From the NCBI GenBank assembly GCA_008477525.1, contig SPDT01000005.1:2666001-2730000 (forward strand): a DNA stretch of 64,000 nucleotides, read 5' to 3'. Every line of letters starts with the position of its first letter. Position 1 is the first letter of the stretch. Made by a program: the position numbers and the translations under genes. Below are positions 12,189-24,926 of this stretch, piece by piece. Under the pieces are notes generated by a model. It saw nothing but the letters and a program-made list of their open reading frames with translations. It was not told the origin of the DNA and did not search any database. The stretch comes from Hypomyces perniciosus. Lineage: Eukaryota; Ascomycota; Sordariomycetes; Hypocreales; Hypocreaceae.

Positions 12189-12716
12189 GGCTTCGTCACC
12201 CACACGGGGCTTTGATTGTCGCAAAGTGGTGAAACGTTTAAGATCAAGCTCTCCCCGAAACGACTGAGTCCTGAGGGAGACGTCTCCTAAACGAAAGCCT
12301 AGATATCCAGCAGGTGAGTGAATCCGAAATTCTGGGCCTGTGACTGGTGCGATGGCGGGGCAAATTTTGGACGACAGCGCTCGCAAATCCGTGTTCAAGT
12401 CGCCTATTTATGAGGCCTAGACGCTGTATCTGCAGAAGGGGGAGGGATATTGGTAAGACCTTTCACCAATTATCTTTCTCGAGGGTATTGTTTCTCATCG
12501 AATGGCGAAAGTGTCTTTGTAATCCTGAAATGAAGATTCAATGGTGGGACGACGAAGTTCGGAGATGGAGGGGTACTTTCCAGATTCCGCGGGATCCACT
12601 TTTTTGCGATGACGGAAGAAAGCCGCAGTGTCAGTGGCATTTTGAAATACTAGTTGGAACGATCAACTCCAAGTTTCTGCATATTCGTTCGCATCAACGG
12701 CTTCAATTCTGTCGCA
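12189..12716. promoter_or_regulatory. Shared divergent promoter region, MMS19 / ATP11
   Basis: The 528 bases between the start codons of two divergent housekeeping genes hold no other gene, so both promoters must lie here unless leaders are very long. No clear TATA box or named operator is visible. Confidence 0.6.
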
Positions 12717-13745
12717 ATGGTTCAATTAGCACCAGCCTTGCGCTCCTTGGCAACAGCCAGCCCGGCGCGCTTGGCCGCCCGCCGTATCTTCCACCAGCGT
12801 CGCTGGGCTCAAGTCCACGATGTCCGCTTCCTCGCGACGCAACAGCCTCCTCAGGCAATCCTCGAGAAATACCGCGAAAAGCTCAACCACAAGGCATCGA
12901 AGGAGGGCCACGGAAGCATTGAAGACCTCAAAGCTGCCTATTCCGAAAGGATACAGGAGCAGCGCAAGAAAGACGTCGTTGACGTCCCATCAATACCAGG
13001 GCTCTCGTCAGAAACAATCCCGCAAACCGAAGGCACATCCGCGTCGCAACCTAGCCACGAACCTCTACCTCCAAACCCAGAAGCTACATCATCTCCATCC
13101 GCTGCGCCAAAAAAGCCTACTTCGAAAGGCGCCTCTGGAAGCAAACCCGCCGTCAAGCCCCTAGGCGACATTCTCGACCTCGAAAAAGCCTCTGTTCTGC
13201 CCGAGAAAGAGCTCACTGCTATATGGCGCCTCCGCCACGCCTCCTCACCTCACACCCTCTGTGCTGTGATCCCAGTATCGACATACGAAGCCATGGAAGC
13301 TGTCGCCCGCACAAGCCCGCAATTCGTGCTTCCTGTGCCGCATGAGAGCCAGGGCGCTGAGATGCACTTCCTACAGTGGACATTCGACGCCGCGTCTAAG
13401 ACAAGCACAGTTCTTTTCACGCAGCTGGCCGAGTACAAAACCAGGGGCGAGTTTGCGCAACCGCATACGACGGTTACGCATCACCTTGACCTTGTCGGAG
13501 ATAGGGGCCTGGTGCTCATGCAGGGACAGGTCATGGAGGGGAGGGGCGTGCAGCCAGAGCATGCGAAGTGGTTGCTATTGTGTCTGCAGCGGTTTTATGG
13601 CGGATGGGAGCAAGGCGAGGCCGAGTTAGATGGGCAGAGGAAAGAGAGGTCAGATGAGCGAAAGAAGTTGTTGGAGTGGTTTACGAACGGCGACCCAAGA
13701 TTCAGTGTTGAGAAATTGATCGAGGAAGCTGAACGAATGGGATGA
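12717..13745 (+). CDS. ATP11: ATP11-type F1-ATPase assembly factor
   Basis: A single exon of 342 residues. The first 40 or so are rich in Arg, Ala and Ser and lack acids, as in a mitochondrial presequence. A linker with a Ser/Pro/Lys-rich stretch follows, at about residues 90-150. The ATP11 domain starts around LGDILDLEKASVLPEKELTAIWR and continues through VPHESQGAEMHFLQW and HHLDLVGDRGLVLMQGQV, all typical of the family. The protein binds the F1 beta subunit in the matrix and prevents its aggregation before alpha/beta assembly. The start at 12717 gives the presequence; upstream in-frame sequence looks untranslated. It converges with the ligase gene 172 bases downstream. Confidence 0.93.
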   Translation: MVQLAPALRSLATASPARLAARRIFHQRRWAQVHDVRFLATQQPPQAILEKYREKLNHKASKEGHGSIEDLKAAYSERIQEQRKKDVVDVPSIPGLSSETIPQTEGTSASQPSHEPLPPNPEATSSPSAAPKKPTSKGASGSKPAVKPLGDILDLEKASVLPEKELTAIWRLRHASSPHTLCAVIPVSTYEAMEAVARTSPQFVLPVPHESQGAEMHFLQWTFDAASKTSTVLFTQLAEYKTRGEFAQPHTTVTHHLDLVGDRGLVLMQGQVMEGRGVQPEHAKWLLLCLQRFYGGWEQGEAELDGQRKERSDERKKLLEWFTNGDPRFSVEKLIEEAERMG

Positions 13746-13917
13746 GCATATGAAAAGAAGAAAAGAAAAAATCCATTTGGTTCAACAAATAGTTGATCCG
13801 TCGGCTATGAAGATTGAGGGGATGGACACAAATGTTGATGATATAGATGTCTAAGATTAAACTATGATGATGTATATCAAATGTACAATAATAAAAAACT
13901 GACCACTCATCGATATC

Positions 13918-15859
13918 TTACAGCTTAGCCTTCAGCTCTTGTGCGTCCTCATCCACCTTAGTCTGGTCTCTCAGCACTCTCCGCAAAATCTTACCTGCTT
14001 GAGACTTAGGAACCTCCTTGATGAATCGCACACCCCCGCGTAATCGCTTCGAAGGCGCCACCTCACTGTTCAGCCAGTCCGTAATCTCCTTTGCCTTCTC
14101 CTCCGTCTCCTCGACACCTGTCTTGAGCACGACATACGCCCGAGGTACCTCAGTGTGCTGTTCCTTGTTCCAAACGCCAATGACACATACGTCTGCGACG
14201 TCATTACGGCCGATGATCTTGGCTTCGAGTTCGGCGGGTGCGACTTGGAAGCCATCTGAAGTAAATTTCAGTATAAATAATTCCCGTGACACATGGAAAA
14301 GGGGGAAGGGGACTCACTGTATTTGATGAGCTCCTTCTTTCGGTCCGTGATATACAAGTTCCCCCTAGGACATATGTACGAAATATCTCCCGTCTTATAC
14401 CAGCCATCTTCAGTGAATGTTTCCTTGTGAAGGTCAGGCCTTTTCCAGTAGCCTCCGAACACATTCGGTCCTCTCAAAAGAAGTTCTCCGGACTGAATAT
14501 TTCGTCAGCAATTAGGGAATATTAAAGATGGATCGGATAGTTAACTTACCTGATCCGGTCCCAATTCCTTACCATCCTCATCCACAATTTTAGCCTCAAT
14601 ATTAGGAAGTAGTCTTCCTATAGAGCCTTGATACTTCCGCCAATCATCTGGAATCTGGATTGCTACCACGGGGCTCGTTTCTGTGAGTCCATATCCTTGC
14701 CTTACGCCAATCTTGAGGCGTTCCCACACAGCGATGACCAGTTCCAGGCTAAGCGGTGCAGCAGCCGAAGTGACCGATCGCAAGGATGAAAGGTCGTATT
14801 TGTCTACAACGGGGTGCTTTCCCAGGCCCAATACAATCGGCGGCGGCACGTACATGACCGTAACTCGGTAGTCCTGAATCAGCTTGCAGGCCTTTTCCAT
14901 ATCGAACTTGGACATGACAATGCACTTCATACCACTGTACAGAGTTATGTGGAGAGCGAAACTAAGGCCCTGAGAGAAAGAAATGTCAGTGGACTCTCTT
15001 GAGGACCAAAAGCTGTCAGTCTTACGTATATATGAAACAATGGCAAGACACCTAACTGGGCGTCTACGTCCCAGTAGTAGTAATTTGGATCTAGCCTCTC
15101 TACCTGGTACGAGTGCGCAACCAGATTGTAGTGTGTTAGCATAACACCTTTCGGTAGTCCTGTCGTTCCCTTTGTGAAGCATTAGCACCACACAACCCTC
15201 TGAGATGAAGGGGACTCAAAACTCACAGAGCTGTATACAAGGTAGGCTACGTCCTTCTTCGGATCGATGACTGGTCTCTTGGGTTGGATCCATGCACTCT
15301 TCGCCGTAATTTCCGTCCAGTGTTTATGAGTCCCCGTCTCATCCCTCTCATCACCCAACAAGAGGATTCTGTCCAGTGGCAACTTGGCCGTCTCGGCCGC
15401 TTTTCGGGCCGTTTCCAAGAAGGCTTTCTGTGTGAGGAGGACCTTGGCGCCAGAGTCCTTAAGTTGTCGAGCGAGCTCCTCGGCGGTGTATGTAGGGTTT
15501 GCGGGACTGGCTATTCCGCCGGCCCAGTGTATCCCAAAGTTAAGCGCCGGGATGTCGATGTTATTAGGAGTGTAGAAGCCGACAACGTCACCAGTGTTCC
15601 ATTTGAAGACATGGCGGAGACCTTTGCCGAATTCTGTGGCTAGCTCCTTGATGTTGGCGTAGGAGTAAGATCGGCCGGTGTCGCTGTCGATGAAGATGGC
15701 TATAGATCGGTGAGCATTCAAGTTAGACACATATGGCAATCCGAATAACAAGAGTAACTTACGTTCGTCAATGGGGTATTTTACTGGCTGTTCCATGTAA
15801 TACGTCCATGTATCTATGAGTGGGACGTTCACGTCCGGGAAGGCAGACTTGACCGGCAT
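13918..15859 (-). CDS. 4-coumarate/acyl-CoA ligase-like enzyme with peroxisomal AKL terminus
   Basis: Six exons on the minus strand: 15859-15763, 15699-15227, 15169-15026, 14969-14550, 14492-14318 and 14255-13918. They give 548 residues and all phases agree. The AMP-binding core is complete. The phosphate-binding loop [11 protein letters not shown] is near residue 190, [10 protein letters not shown] at about 329-338, YKTGD near 411, and the hinge [16 protein letters not shown] near 425-440. The catalytic lysine lies in [11 protein letters not shown] close to the end. The enzyme should adenylate a carboxylic acid and load it onto CoA. The final tripeptide AKL is a type 1 peroxisomal targeting signal, as in many fungal 4CL-like enzymes. 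The substrate cannot be told from sequence. Confidence 0.92.
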
Positions 15860-17401
15860 TGTTTCTGGAGAGGAATGGAAAACCTCGATGGGGATTCTGA
15901 GACTGATTGTAGCACTGAGGAGCAAAGAGGAAGATGGAGGGGCACAAGATGTGGCAATTGATGACAACAATGTTCGTATATACACATTGGTCAAGCAATT
16001 ACGGAGTACTAGTAGGAGGAATACTAGCTGCAGTCTATACTAGCAGTACTACCATTGAGACCGGCTCGTGCCAGGCAAGGGAGAACTAATAACTCCATAT
16101 TACTAGCTTTAACCCCCGATATTATGCGTTTGTGATATTGACTCGTGGGAAAGGTCTTGCCGAGATGCACAAACACTGAATCCCCATCTCTTGAACGACA
16201 CGCGGGAGAGTACGAAGTCGTAGACCCAAAAACCGAAGATCTAGCCTACCGGTACCTACGGAGTAGTGTAGGCTGATAAGTCGGCACTGACCAGGGCCGA
16301 TCCCTTGATCCTAACCCACCCAAGTAAAAATAGCCTACGGAGTACTCCCTCCGTACGGAGTACAGAATTTGAAATTTGCCATGAAGTGCTTCATAGAAAT
16401 TTAATTGGATTGCAAAGTCCAGGTTTACACGTATGCGGTCAGATTGTGGAGCTTAGCGGGCGCTTTGGATGAAATTATTGAGGTTGGGCTCCCGAGGCTT
16501 GCAGTCCGGGACACCGTACGGAGCACGAGTACGTGGTGCCTAATAACTGCTACTGTTACCTACTACGACCAATACGCTCTCTCAATGGTCGTAATAAGAC
16601 ATCTTGAGTCCCGACTCCTATAACATCAATATCTAATTCTCACCAATACTCCACCTCCCTCGGCTATGGAATCGGTCCATAATGTGCGATTATTAATCCG
16701 ACTCTTGCTCCGTATGAGTCCCACACATACTCCGATTAGTGTCTCGGCTTTGATTCATCTTGCTGGTAAGGGCATAGTCTACCGTATACGAGTAGATGCT
16801 GACATTCCATAAGTCCAAGGTAGCTTTTGAACCACCTGTTGATCTGACCTTCGGGTCTTACGAGACATTATACTCCGAATATGATGTACGTACTCCGTAG
16901 TAGTATTTCCTCTACCCTCACGGCACTACCTGTTCTTACCGCGGAATGATGTCACAATTATCCAGTTATATCCCGCATCTCCTTGAACACTTGGTCCGGA
17001 CCGCACACTGTCCATCGCTAAGATGAAGCCGAGATGCTGATACGAACCGCCTTGTCAATGGGCATAGGGCTCATTGCCTATCGGAATTTTTCAAATAATA
17101 TGGCCTTTTTAGGCTTAATAGACTATTCAGTGGAAATTCTGGTGAGTTAATTGCTCAGAAGTCGAACCAGTAAACAAATATCGCCGAGCAGCAAATGGTG
17201 CCTGCTTGCTGACTCGGCTTACTTGTATATATTTAGAACATTTGGCTAGCATCAAGGTCTGTATAAGGCCCCGTGTTTTCCGGACTTGAGCACAACCGCT
17301 CGCTCGCAGAACTCTGCAGCTTCTCCATCTATGTTTCTCATTCAAAAAAAAAAAAAATAACAAATAGCTCAGTTATTCATCTTCTTACCATCTTTCACAC
17401 T
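15860..17401. other. Intergenic with dense TACGGAGTA motifs
   Basis: No gene found. It contains the ligase promoter and several palindromic motifs, notably at 16001-16012, 16256-16266, 16335-16363 and 16888-16901. Confidence 0.6.
16335..16363. repeat. Clustered TACGGAGTA palindromic motif
   Basis: Two TACGGAGTA units flank an inverted ACTCCCTCCGTA block, giving overlapping palindromes. The same word recurs through the intergenic DNA of the window. Confidence 0.8.
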
Positions 17402-18732
17402 TCATCTCCTCCTGATGTAATACAACGCCCCTATACTAGCCACAGGAACGAGTATCAGAGAGAGAGCTTTGATACTGTTGGATAACGTGGATTGGTGGAA
17501 AGCTCTGTTGAAGTTGAAACGAAGGAAATTGCGATGTGGAACTCGAAGAGGAGCTAAAGACATGGACCAGAGGAACGCGACGCGTTCTAGATACACTATA
17601 AAATGGCTGGCGAGGAAACTATCTGAGATACAGGAACATAGCCCCTCAGACATCAGCTAAAGCGATAAATAGAGATGGAATTTAGGTGCTATTTGATCCC
17701 TATAGAGTGAGATGACTGCTGACTACACGAGCCCGCTATACGTAACAGATACCTGCGTTCCTGATCCGAGGGACCATGATACCACTTGAAACTTTCTGGA
17801 ATTCTGCAGGCGCATGACCTATTGGGTAGGGCGTACTCGGGATATCACACCCGATAAAGGGGCATATTTGTTCCCATCCGAATCCGTCTTCTAACTTGCA
17901 TACCAAGAGCCTTCCTTTGGGAGCTAAAGCTTTTGCCTTATTATGCCTTTTTTGTAGTCAGCTTCGTGATACGCACTATGAAACTCTCGCAAAGACCAAG
18001 GAGTACATACCTCGCAAGCATACCGCGCTTTGCCTCTTCCATGCCGTTGTCAACGCCCTTGCCTTGGAAAAGAACTACCTCGAATGCATCGTGGAATGCG
18101 CAAAAGGCCTCGATCCAAGGGTCTATATGTCGTACAGCATTCATTGGAAACGACTTGCATGCATGCAGTACACCCCTGATTGTGTTGTTGATTGACCTCT
18201 CCCATGAGTCCAGGTTGCGCTCAGTGAGAATGAACTTGGCATCTGGGTAGTACTCGATCAACTCCTCGGGGAAGAACTGAGAGATCTCCACAATGGCCTA
18301 TCATTACTTTCTTATTAGCAAATTTCTTCAACTACACGGAGATATAAAACGGAAATGGTACGGACGTCATAGTTTGCGAGCCACTTGTCGAAGTCTGCCT
18401 TTCCGTAAGGTTTGCCTGTGCCCAAGTACTTGCATCTCAGAGCCTCCTCAAAGAGAATAATGTGCGTAATGCCATGGGTGACAGTTTCGATCAGATGGTA
18501 TGGAGTGTATCCGAGAAGTTTGAGTGCCTGGTAAAGGGAGAAAGTCCCGACTCTAAAGAAGTGACATGTCATTAACTACTGTGAGATAAGATCATGGGAT
18601 CCAAGGCAATACTTGACAATCTTGACCAACGGGGTGGGATCGATGGATGGCATACCGGCTATGACTGAGAACAATGATCTTCTTTGTGAGTACATGCTGA
18701 GGGTTCGGAAGTCTGTCAATGAGGCGAGGCAT
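17402..18732 (-). CDS. Sulfotransferase-like P-loop protein, minus-strand paralogue
   Basis: Exons on the minus strand: 18732-18656, 18552-18366, 18297-18011 and 17946-17753, with a probable last exon at 17553-17402. All five in phase give 298 residues. It starts MPRLIDRLPNPQHV; splicing creates the loop SHSRVGTFSLYQALKLLGY. Further blocks are KPYGKADFDKWLANYDAIVE, YPDAKFILTERNLDSWERSI and LEDGFGWEQICPFIG. The proposed last exon encodes a hydrophobic anchor ending YYIRRR, like the tails of the other two paralogues. If that last intron is retained, translation stops at 17736-17738 and gives a soluble form. It belongs to a different subgroup from the other two copies, judged by the loop and LEDGFGWE block. 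The second intron has a GTCCGT donor. Confidence 0.82.
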
Positions 18733-19842
18733 CTTAAGGCTCTCAAGTGGGCAACATGAATTGCGAGATAGGACTTTCTGGATGATTGGGTTTCGCCTCA
18801 AATTCAGCGGGTCTTGAGTAAACCGTAACCAGCCAGATATTTATGTGCTGTACGGAGTACCATGATTCTTTTATTAGCCGCTGAGCCTGTATAGGCAGGG
18901 GTCTCTTGAGCTGGCTTATGTGACAAGTTCAATTTAGCTGCCCGCGATTCAAGCTATTGAGTGAGCATCCAAATCAACTAGACTTGATACAAAATTAGAT
19001 TTGGAGTAGTATTCAGAGATTTACTCCATACTGGCATGCTCTATGGGGGTGGAAGGATCATAAGCATGTGAAGGTGGTGGAGATGTGGTGACGAAATGAT
19101 GGCGACAACCAATCAACGATGGCGGAGTTGGAAGTTCTAGAATAAAATAAAATTAATGTTAGACCGGCATTCACTGTTATTTCAAGAAATGTATGAATAC
19201 ATAGACCATGCATTTCTTGCAGCACGATGAAACGACGAAAACCATTGCTTCCAATTGAAAAGTGGGTTATTATTTAGTACTGATTCCGTAAGGAGGAGTG
19301 GTGAGACACAACTATCATACCTATGAAGTAGATGACGTGCCTCACCGATTGCCTAGACCATATTAGCTAGTTCTTGTGAATTGCGAATGCAGAGGTCATG
19401 AATGGAATTCAGTAGGTTTCAGGCAGTAGTTGGTGTGATAATTCAGGTGTCGAGCGCATAATAGTGGTCAATAGCTATTATGTACTTCAAGACGGTTGAG
19501 CCGGAATTGGTCGCCAATGCCGAGGCTGACCACGGCTACCTATACTGCGACACGACACGAAACTTTCAGTGACGGCCTCGTTCCTCCAAAAGCCACCACG
19601 AAACGCGCCTGACCAAACCGACAGACACGCACGCACGCAAGCCAATTTGCTTTGTTTATGTGCTGCCGCTTAATAAAGCCTTCATCTGTTCATCGGCTTC
19701 TCCTCAGAGCTCCCGTCGCCAGCGCCATGGTCCACTGGCCGCGGGGTGCATAAGCGTCGATTCTCCTTTCCAGCTCCGACTGCTCTCGCAGCTCCCCTGC
19801 CGAGTTTGCATCGTCCTCTCTCACGTCTTCCCAGACAGCAAG
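18733..19842. other. Intergenic, divergent promoters
   Basis: Lies between the divergent sulfotransferase-like gene and PEX6. A GTACGGAGTACC motif occurs at about 18851-18862. No coding region is supported. Confidence 0.6.
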
Positions 19843-22800
19843 ATGCCCGTGTCGGAGATTTCTACCATGGCGTCGCACAGGAAAAGGCTGCGCAGGCGGC
19901 GTCAAGACAAGCCGGCCATCACTGCTCGGCTGGTGCTTAACGACCTTATCAAGAATGATGTTGGCCTTCTATCCGATGACCTCTTCTCGGACCTCTTCCC
20001 ACATCTTCTTCACGGTAAGCCACGATAGCAGGCAATGCAAATCTGTACTGCGTCCTGAACTGCGTCCTGACGAGTAGCAGATTCGAGCGATGCGCCTCTA
20101 TACGATATCCACCACATCGCCGTCGCGCCGTGGACTCCGAATGCGAACCCGAGCGATAGTCCTTGGTCCATCGTCCCTGTCATGAAATCCTCCGCCCTGG
20201 CACACTCAACAGTTCAGTTTTCTCCGTCTTCGCCGGCACTACAGAGCTTTGCCGTCACCCTGCAGAAGGTCGCGCCTTCGAAGCTGTCTAGTCGCACTGG
20301 CATCGAGATTCTCGTCCTTGACGTTGCTCCACTGCCACTGGAGACTGTCTTTGTGAGCTTGGAGAGCGAGTTGACGAAACGGCTGGAGAATGGCGAAGGC
20401 ACTTTCTACAAAGATCATCCCACGAACCCAAATCCCAAGAGCATTGCCAACATGACGCCAGAGGAACGTTTAACAACAGCTCTCCGAACGGCCCTTAGCA
20501 GCCTCAAGGTCGTGCACTCCGGCGATCTGTTCCCGCTACCGCTCCCCCCTCATCCTCTCACCCATGTGCCACCGAATCCTGGCAAGATTATGCTATGCGA
20601 GCCTGTGGCACAGGGAATTCTGACAGACTCAACAAAGATCATCTTGATGAGAGGGAGGGTTCAGAGGAGGCAGGTCCGTGGCGCTGCGTCAATGGCCTCT
20701 AGTGGACGACTCAATGGGACTACCGACGACGAAGATGGCAACACTGATCAATTCTTCTCAGCTGCTGAGGAGCGTGATCGCGCGGGTGCAGTGACTGACG
20801 ATATGGTGACCGCCACGGAGACGGAAACCGATTTCTCAGGGACGGAGCAGGAAGACGAGCTCTCAGACGATTCGATGGATGATATGATCTCCCTTCAGGC
20901 GCCATCTCTGCCGACTACCCATTCTATGGGACCAGGAACGCCAATGACAATTGGGACCTTGCGAGGGAGAAAAACCAATGGAATTGCTACACCGGGCTCG
21001 GTATTCTCCAACTTCACAGCCACGACAGCCCGCCCCGATCGGCCCCGTGGACGGCTTTTCAAACTACACGGGCTAAGAAAGCAACTTCCTTCCGATCTAT
21101 TACACCCAAAGCCGGCGTCTGAGGATGACGAGGAGGCAAGAATATACGTTGATGTGGCATCTCTTTCGAAGATTGGCTGCTTCTCAGGAGATTGGGCAAG
21201 GATAGAAGCCGCCGAAGAGCCACCCTTGAATGGTTTTGGCGCCTTTGGCTTGGGAAGCTTCGGTCATGAACTGGAGCCGTCCAATTGGCGACCTGTCCGA
21301 GTCTATGGTCTGCCTGAGGGATACTCACAACGGCCTGTGACCCGTATACCAAGTTCAAAACTAGGTGATCGGAGGATGTCTTTCTTCGAGTCCCAAGTGC
21401 AACGGCCATCAAGCCCTGCTGTCTATGCCTCTCCCATATTGATTGCCAACTTAGATGGCGCTTCGCATTTGCGCATTGCGGCACTTAAGAGAACAGCCTA
21501 TCAAGGGAAGGGAACGCTCCCAAGATTCACAAGCGCGTCGCATCCTCCATACGCTCGAGACATCGCTATCCACCACGTTCGAACTCCCATCTCAGCGGAA
21601 CGTGCTTATCAGACCGCCGTGCTAGGTGGTCTGAAACGCTACTTTGCACAGAAGATTCGCCTCGTCCGCCCTGGAGATCTCATTGCTGTGCCGGTAGATG
21701 CCCAGCTAGGCCGAGCTCTCCAAGAGGCACCCGGTGCAGGTGGCTCCGAGGTGGACGATATAATGGCGTTGACGGCCCATGTAAAGGAGTCCGGGGCAGA
21801 GCCCATGTCACACCTTGACAGCGTTGCCTGGTTCAAGGTCGGACATATCCAGATACAAAAGTCCGACGAGGACGAGGACGGGTCAGCAGAAGCCCTCTGG
21901 GGCTCTGTGGCGTGCATCGACAGTTCGACTGTTGCGATGCATGGCTCTGGATTTGAAACGAGTCGGATACCAGGGACAAAAGACAGCACATGGCCGTACT
22001 ACCTTGGGTTGAAAAAGACGCCTCGGCGAGGATCAGATGCTGCTCACCCGCCGTTAACCGAGCGTGAGCAGCAGCATATATCGCCTCTCAGACGTCAATT
22101 AAGGGAACTCCTGGTAGCCGCTACAAGCCAAAGAGCAATCCATCTAAAGATGCCACCGATTGCCATTCTCCTAACGTCCACACATCGCAACATTGGAAAA
22201 ACCACCCTTGCTACAAATGCCTGTACCGATATTGGTTTACACACATACACCATAGATGCTTATGATATCATAAGTGAGGGAGGCGGTAGTGGAAGTGATG
22301 TCAAGACGGAAGGCTTTCTCAGAACACGGGCAGAACGAGCTATAAGCTGTGGGGCGGACTGCTGCGGACTGCTGATCCAGCACATCGAGGCGTTGACAGC
22401 CGACCGGATCGAGTCATCCATCAAGGAAATTTTGGAGGACACGCGGGTTCTCATCGCCACTACAAACGAAGTGGACAAGGTTCCCGACGGAGTTCGCGCC
22501 CTTTTCACGCACGAGCTTGAAATGGGTGCTCCTGATGAAGGCGAGCGAGAGGCAATCCTCAGAACCGTCATTGAGGATCGGGGAGTATGTCTCGAGCCTG
22601 CCATTGACCTCAACGCCATCGCCCTGAAGACAGCGGCTTTGGTCGCAGGTGATCTGGTTGATGTGGTGGAACGAGCGTCCGTTGCTCAGCGAGCGCGGCT
22701 CGAGGCACTTTCGGACAAGGCTACCCGTGGTGGCATCACGGTAACTATGCGAGATGTACAGGTTGCCGGCGGTCCGTCTGCGCGGTGCCTTACGGCTGCA

Positions 22801-24112
22801 GACTTTGATGTGGCCGTTGAGGCAGCCCGTAAGAACTTTTCCGACTCTATCGGTGCTCCTAAGATTCCGAATGTGACATGGGACGATGTCGGTGGTCTCA
22901 GCAACGTCAAGGACGCTATTACCGAGACGATTCAATTGCCGCTGGAGCGACCCGAGCTCTTCGCCAAGGGCATGAAGAAGCGGTCCGGCATCTTATTCTA
23001 CGGTCCCCCAGGTACTGGCAAGACGCTACTTGCCAAGGCTATTGCTACCGAATACAGCCTTAACTTCTTTAGTGTGAAGGGTCCAGAATTGCTCAACATG
23101 TACATTGGTGAATCTGAAGCCAACGTGCGGCGTGTGTTCCAGCGCGCGAGAGATGCACGACCCTGTGTCGTCTTCTTTGATGAGTTAGATTCGGTAGCAC
23201 CGAAAAGAGGTAATCAGGGCGATAGCGGCGGTGTTATGGATCGAATTGTATCCCAGCTTTTGGCTGAGTTGGACGGTATGTCTGGCGGAGAGGATGCCGG
23301 TGGTGTCTTTGTAATTGGCGCGACGAACAGGCCTGATCTGTTGGATCCGGCTCTGCTCCGTCCCGGTCGATTTGACAAGATGCTCTATTTGGGAGTTTCG
23401 GATACGCATGACAAGCAGCTCACTATCCTGGAGGCTCTCACTCGCAAGTAAGTTTCTTCCCTTTTACTATCTTATATAGGACTGTCCAAGCTCACATTTC
23501 GGCAGATTTACTCTTGACCCATCGGTTTCTCTGGCATCAGTTGCCCAACGCCTCCCTTTTACCTACACAGGTGCTGATTTCTACGCCCTGTGCAGTGATG
23601 CCATGCTCAAGGCTGTTACGCGACAAGCCTCGGCCGTGGACGCCAAAGTCCGCGCCATCAACGCTGACCCGGCCACTAAGCACCAGATCTCTACCGCGTA
23701 CTTCTTTGATCACTACGCCACGCCCGCAGATATTGCCGTCATGGTCATGGAGGAGGACTTCATTGGTGCGCACGAAGAACTCATTCCCAGTGTCAGTGCG
23801 GGAGAATTGGCGCACTACCAGAGAGTCCGTTCACTCTTTGAGGGCACCGATGACAAGAAGCAGCAGCAACAAGGCAAGGCACCAGCGCATAATTCAGGGG
23901 CCGCGTCATCGGGATCAAGGAGTGGAAGTAGAGCACCTGCAGTGAGCAAGGGGAAAGGGAAGGGTAAAGCCATTGCACTGACAAGCGATGATGAAGAGGG
24001 AGACTTTGGTGATGGACATGTGAATGGTTCATCAGCCAAGGGCAAGGGCAAAGGCAAAGCAGTTATGGGTTTCCAAGACGGAACGGCGAGCGATGACGAT
24101 GGATTGTATTAA
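19843..24112 (+). CDS. PEX6: PEX6 peroxisomal AAA ATPase
   Basis: Three exons, 19843-20014, 20081-23447 and 23506-24112, give 1381 residues. The start MPVSEIS lies before the basic RKRLRRRRQDKP block typical of fungal PEX6; an in-frame ATG at 19867 is an alternative. The first ATPase domain is degenerate (HRNIGKTT near residue 755). The second is canonical, with GPPGTGKT near 1031 and VVFFDELDS near 1085, followed by GATNRPDLLDPALLRPGR. With PEX1 the protein forms the hexameric motor that pulls ubiquitinated PEX5 out of the peroxisome membrane. The C-terminus is a Gly/Lys/Ser-rich low-complexity tail with repeated KGKGKGKA and acidic DDEE patches. Neighbouring genes include a ligase with a peroxisomal signal. 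Assignment is very secure. Confidence 0.95.
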
Positions 24113-24926
24113 TCAGTTTGGAAACGTGGGGATCATGTAGAAACAAAATGTACCCATTTCATGTGCCATATATAGTGTATCCATAATACCTGGAGTCTAT
24201 AGGTTGACAGGTTTCCGCTCACCCCCTTCTCTGACCCTATTCAGTGTTATATATCTAGGTACTTGACCGGTCTGTATTGTACGCTTTGCGGTTGTCCTCG
24301 CCGAGATGACGGATCCTTTTTATGACATGAATACAAGGGTTTGAGGCTCCGCGGGGCTCGGTCTGTAGCCAAGCTTGAGATTGCGTCATGCGGCGTGTCT
24401 TTTGAAAGAAGGCAAATACGTACAAATTGTTCTAGCTACTGGCTGGATCAATTTGCCACGTATATCAACGAGTCAACCTATCACGCACAAAGCGTAGGAG
24501 TTATGGCTTGTTAAGGCACCGGTCTGTGACAGCTACATACATTAATGACTATGTCGGATGATCATAAATGAGGGGAAATCAGCTATTTATATACTCTCTA
24601 CTCCATCTTCTACTCGAGACCTCCAATATTGTGGCTGCCTTTGGGACAGACACCCATCAGGCTGACCGAGGCAGGCTCATCATTGGAGCGTCTTCGGCTT
24701 GCCAGCCCCAAAACCCAGTTGAGGCTCAGGATCACGGGATATTGAGCAGAGCCCAAACCGAACTCTTTGGGCATCAAAATTGCCTGGAACACTGATCTAA
24801 AATGAGGTGTCGCGCGCAAACTAAGCTGCTGCCAAGGGTCCATCGCCACAAGAATACACACCTTCTCAACTTACTATACTCTTCGCAACTGTCTAACGGG
24901 AAAAAATCTTACTTTCCCTTTGACAG
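24113..24926. other. PEX6 downstream flank and unresolved 5-prime part of the patatin-domain gene
   Basis: The following gene needs at least one 5-prime exon here, because its first clear exon begins at an acceptor (TTTGACAG, ending 24926) in phase 0. One possibility is ATG at 24802 with 12 codons and a weak donor GTCCAT at 24838. Another exon farther upstream is equally possible. Confidence 0.4.

Noticed and set aside
17860..17885. Apparent frameshift in the minus-strand sulfotransferase-like gene
   Set aside because: It came from a mistaken reverse complement; rereading gives an intact frame through LEDGFGWEQICPF.
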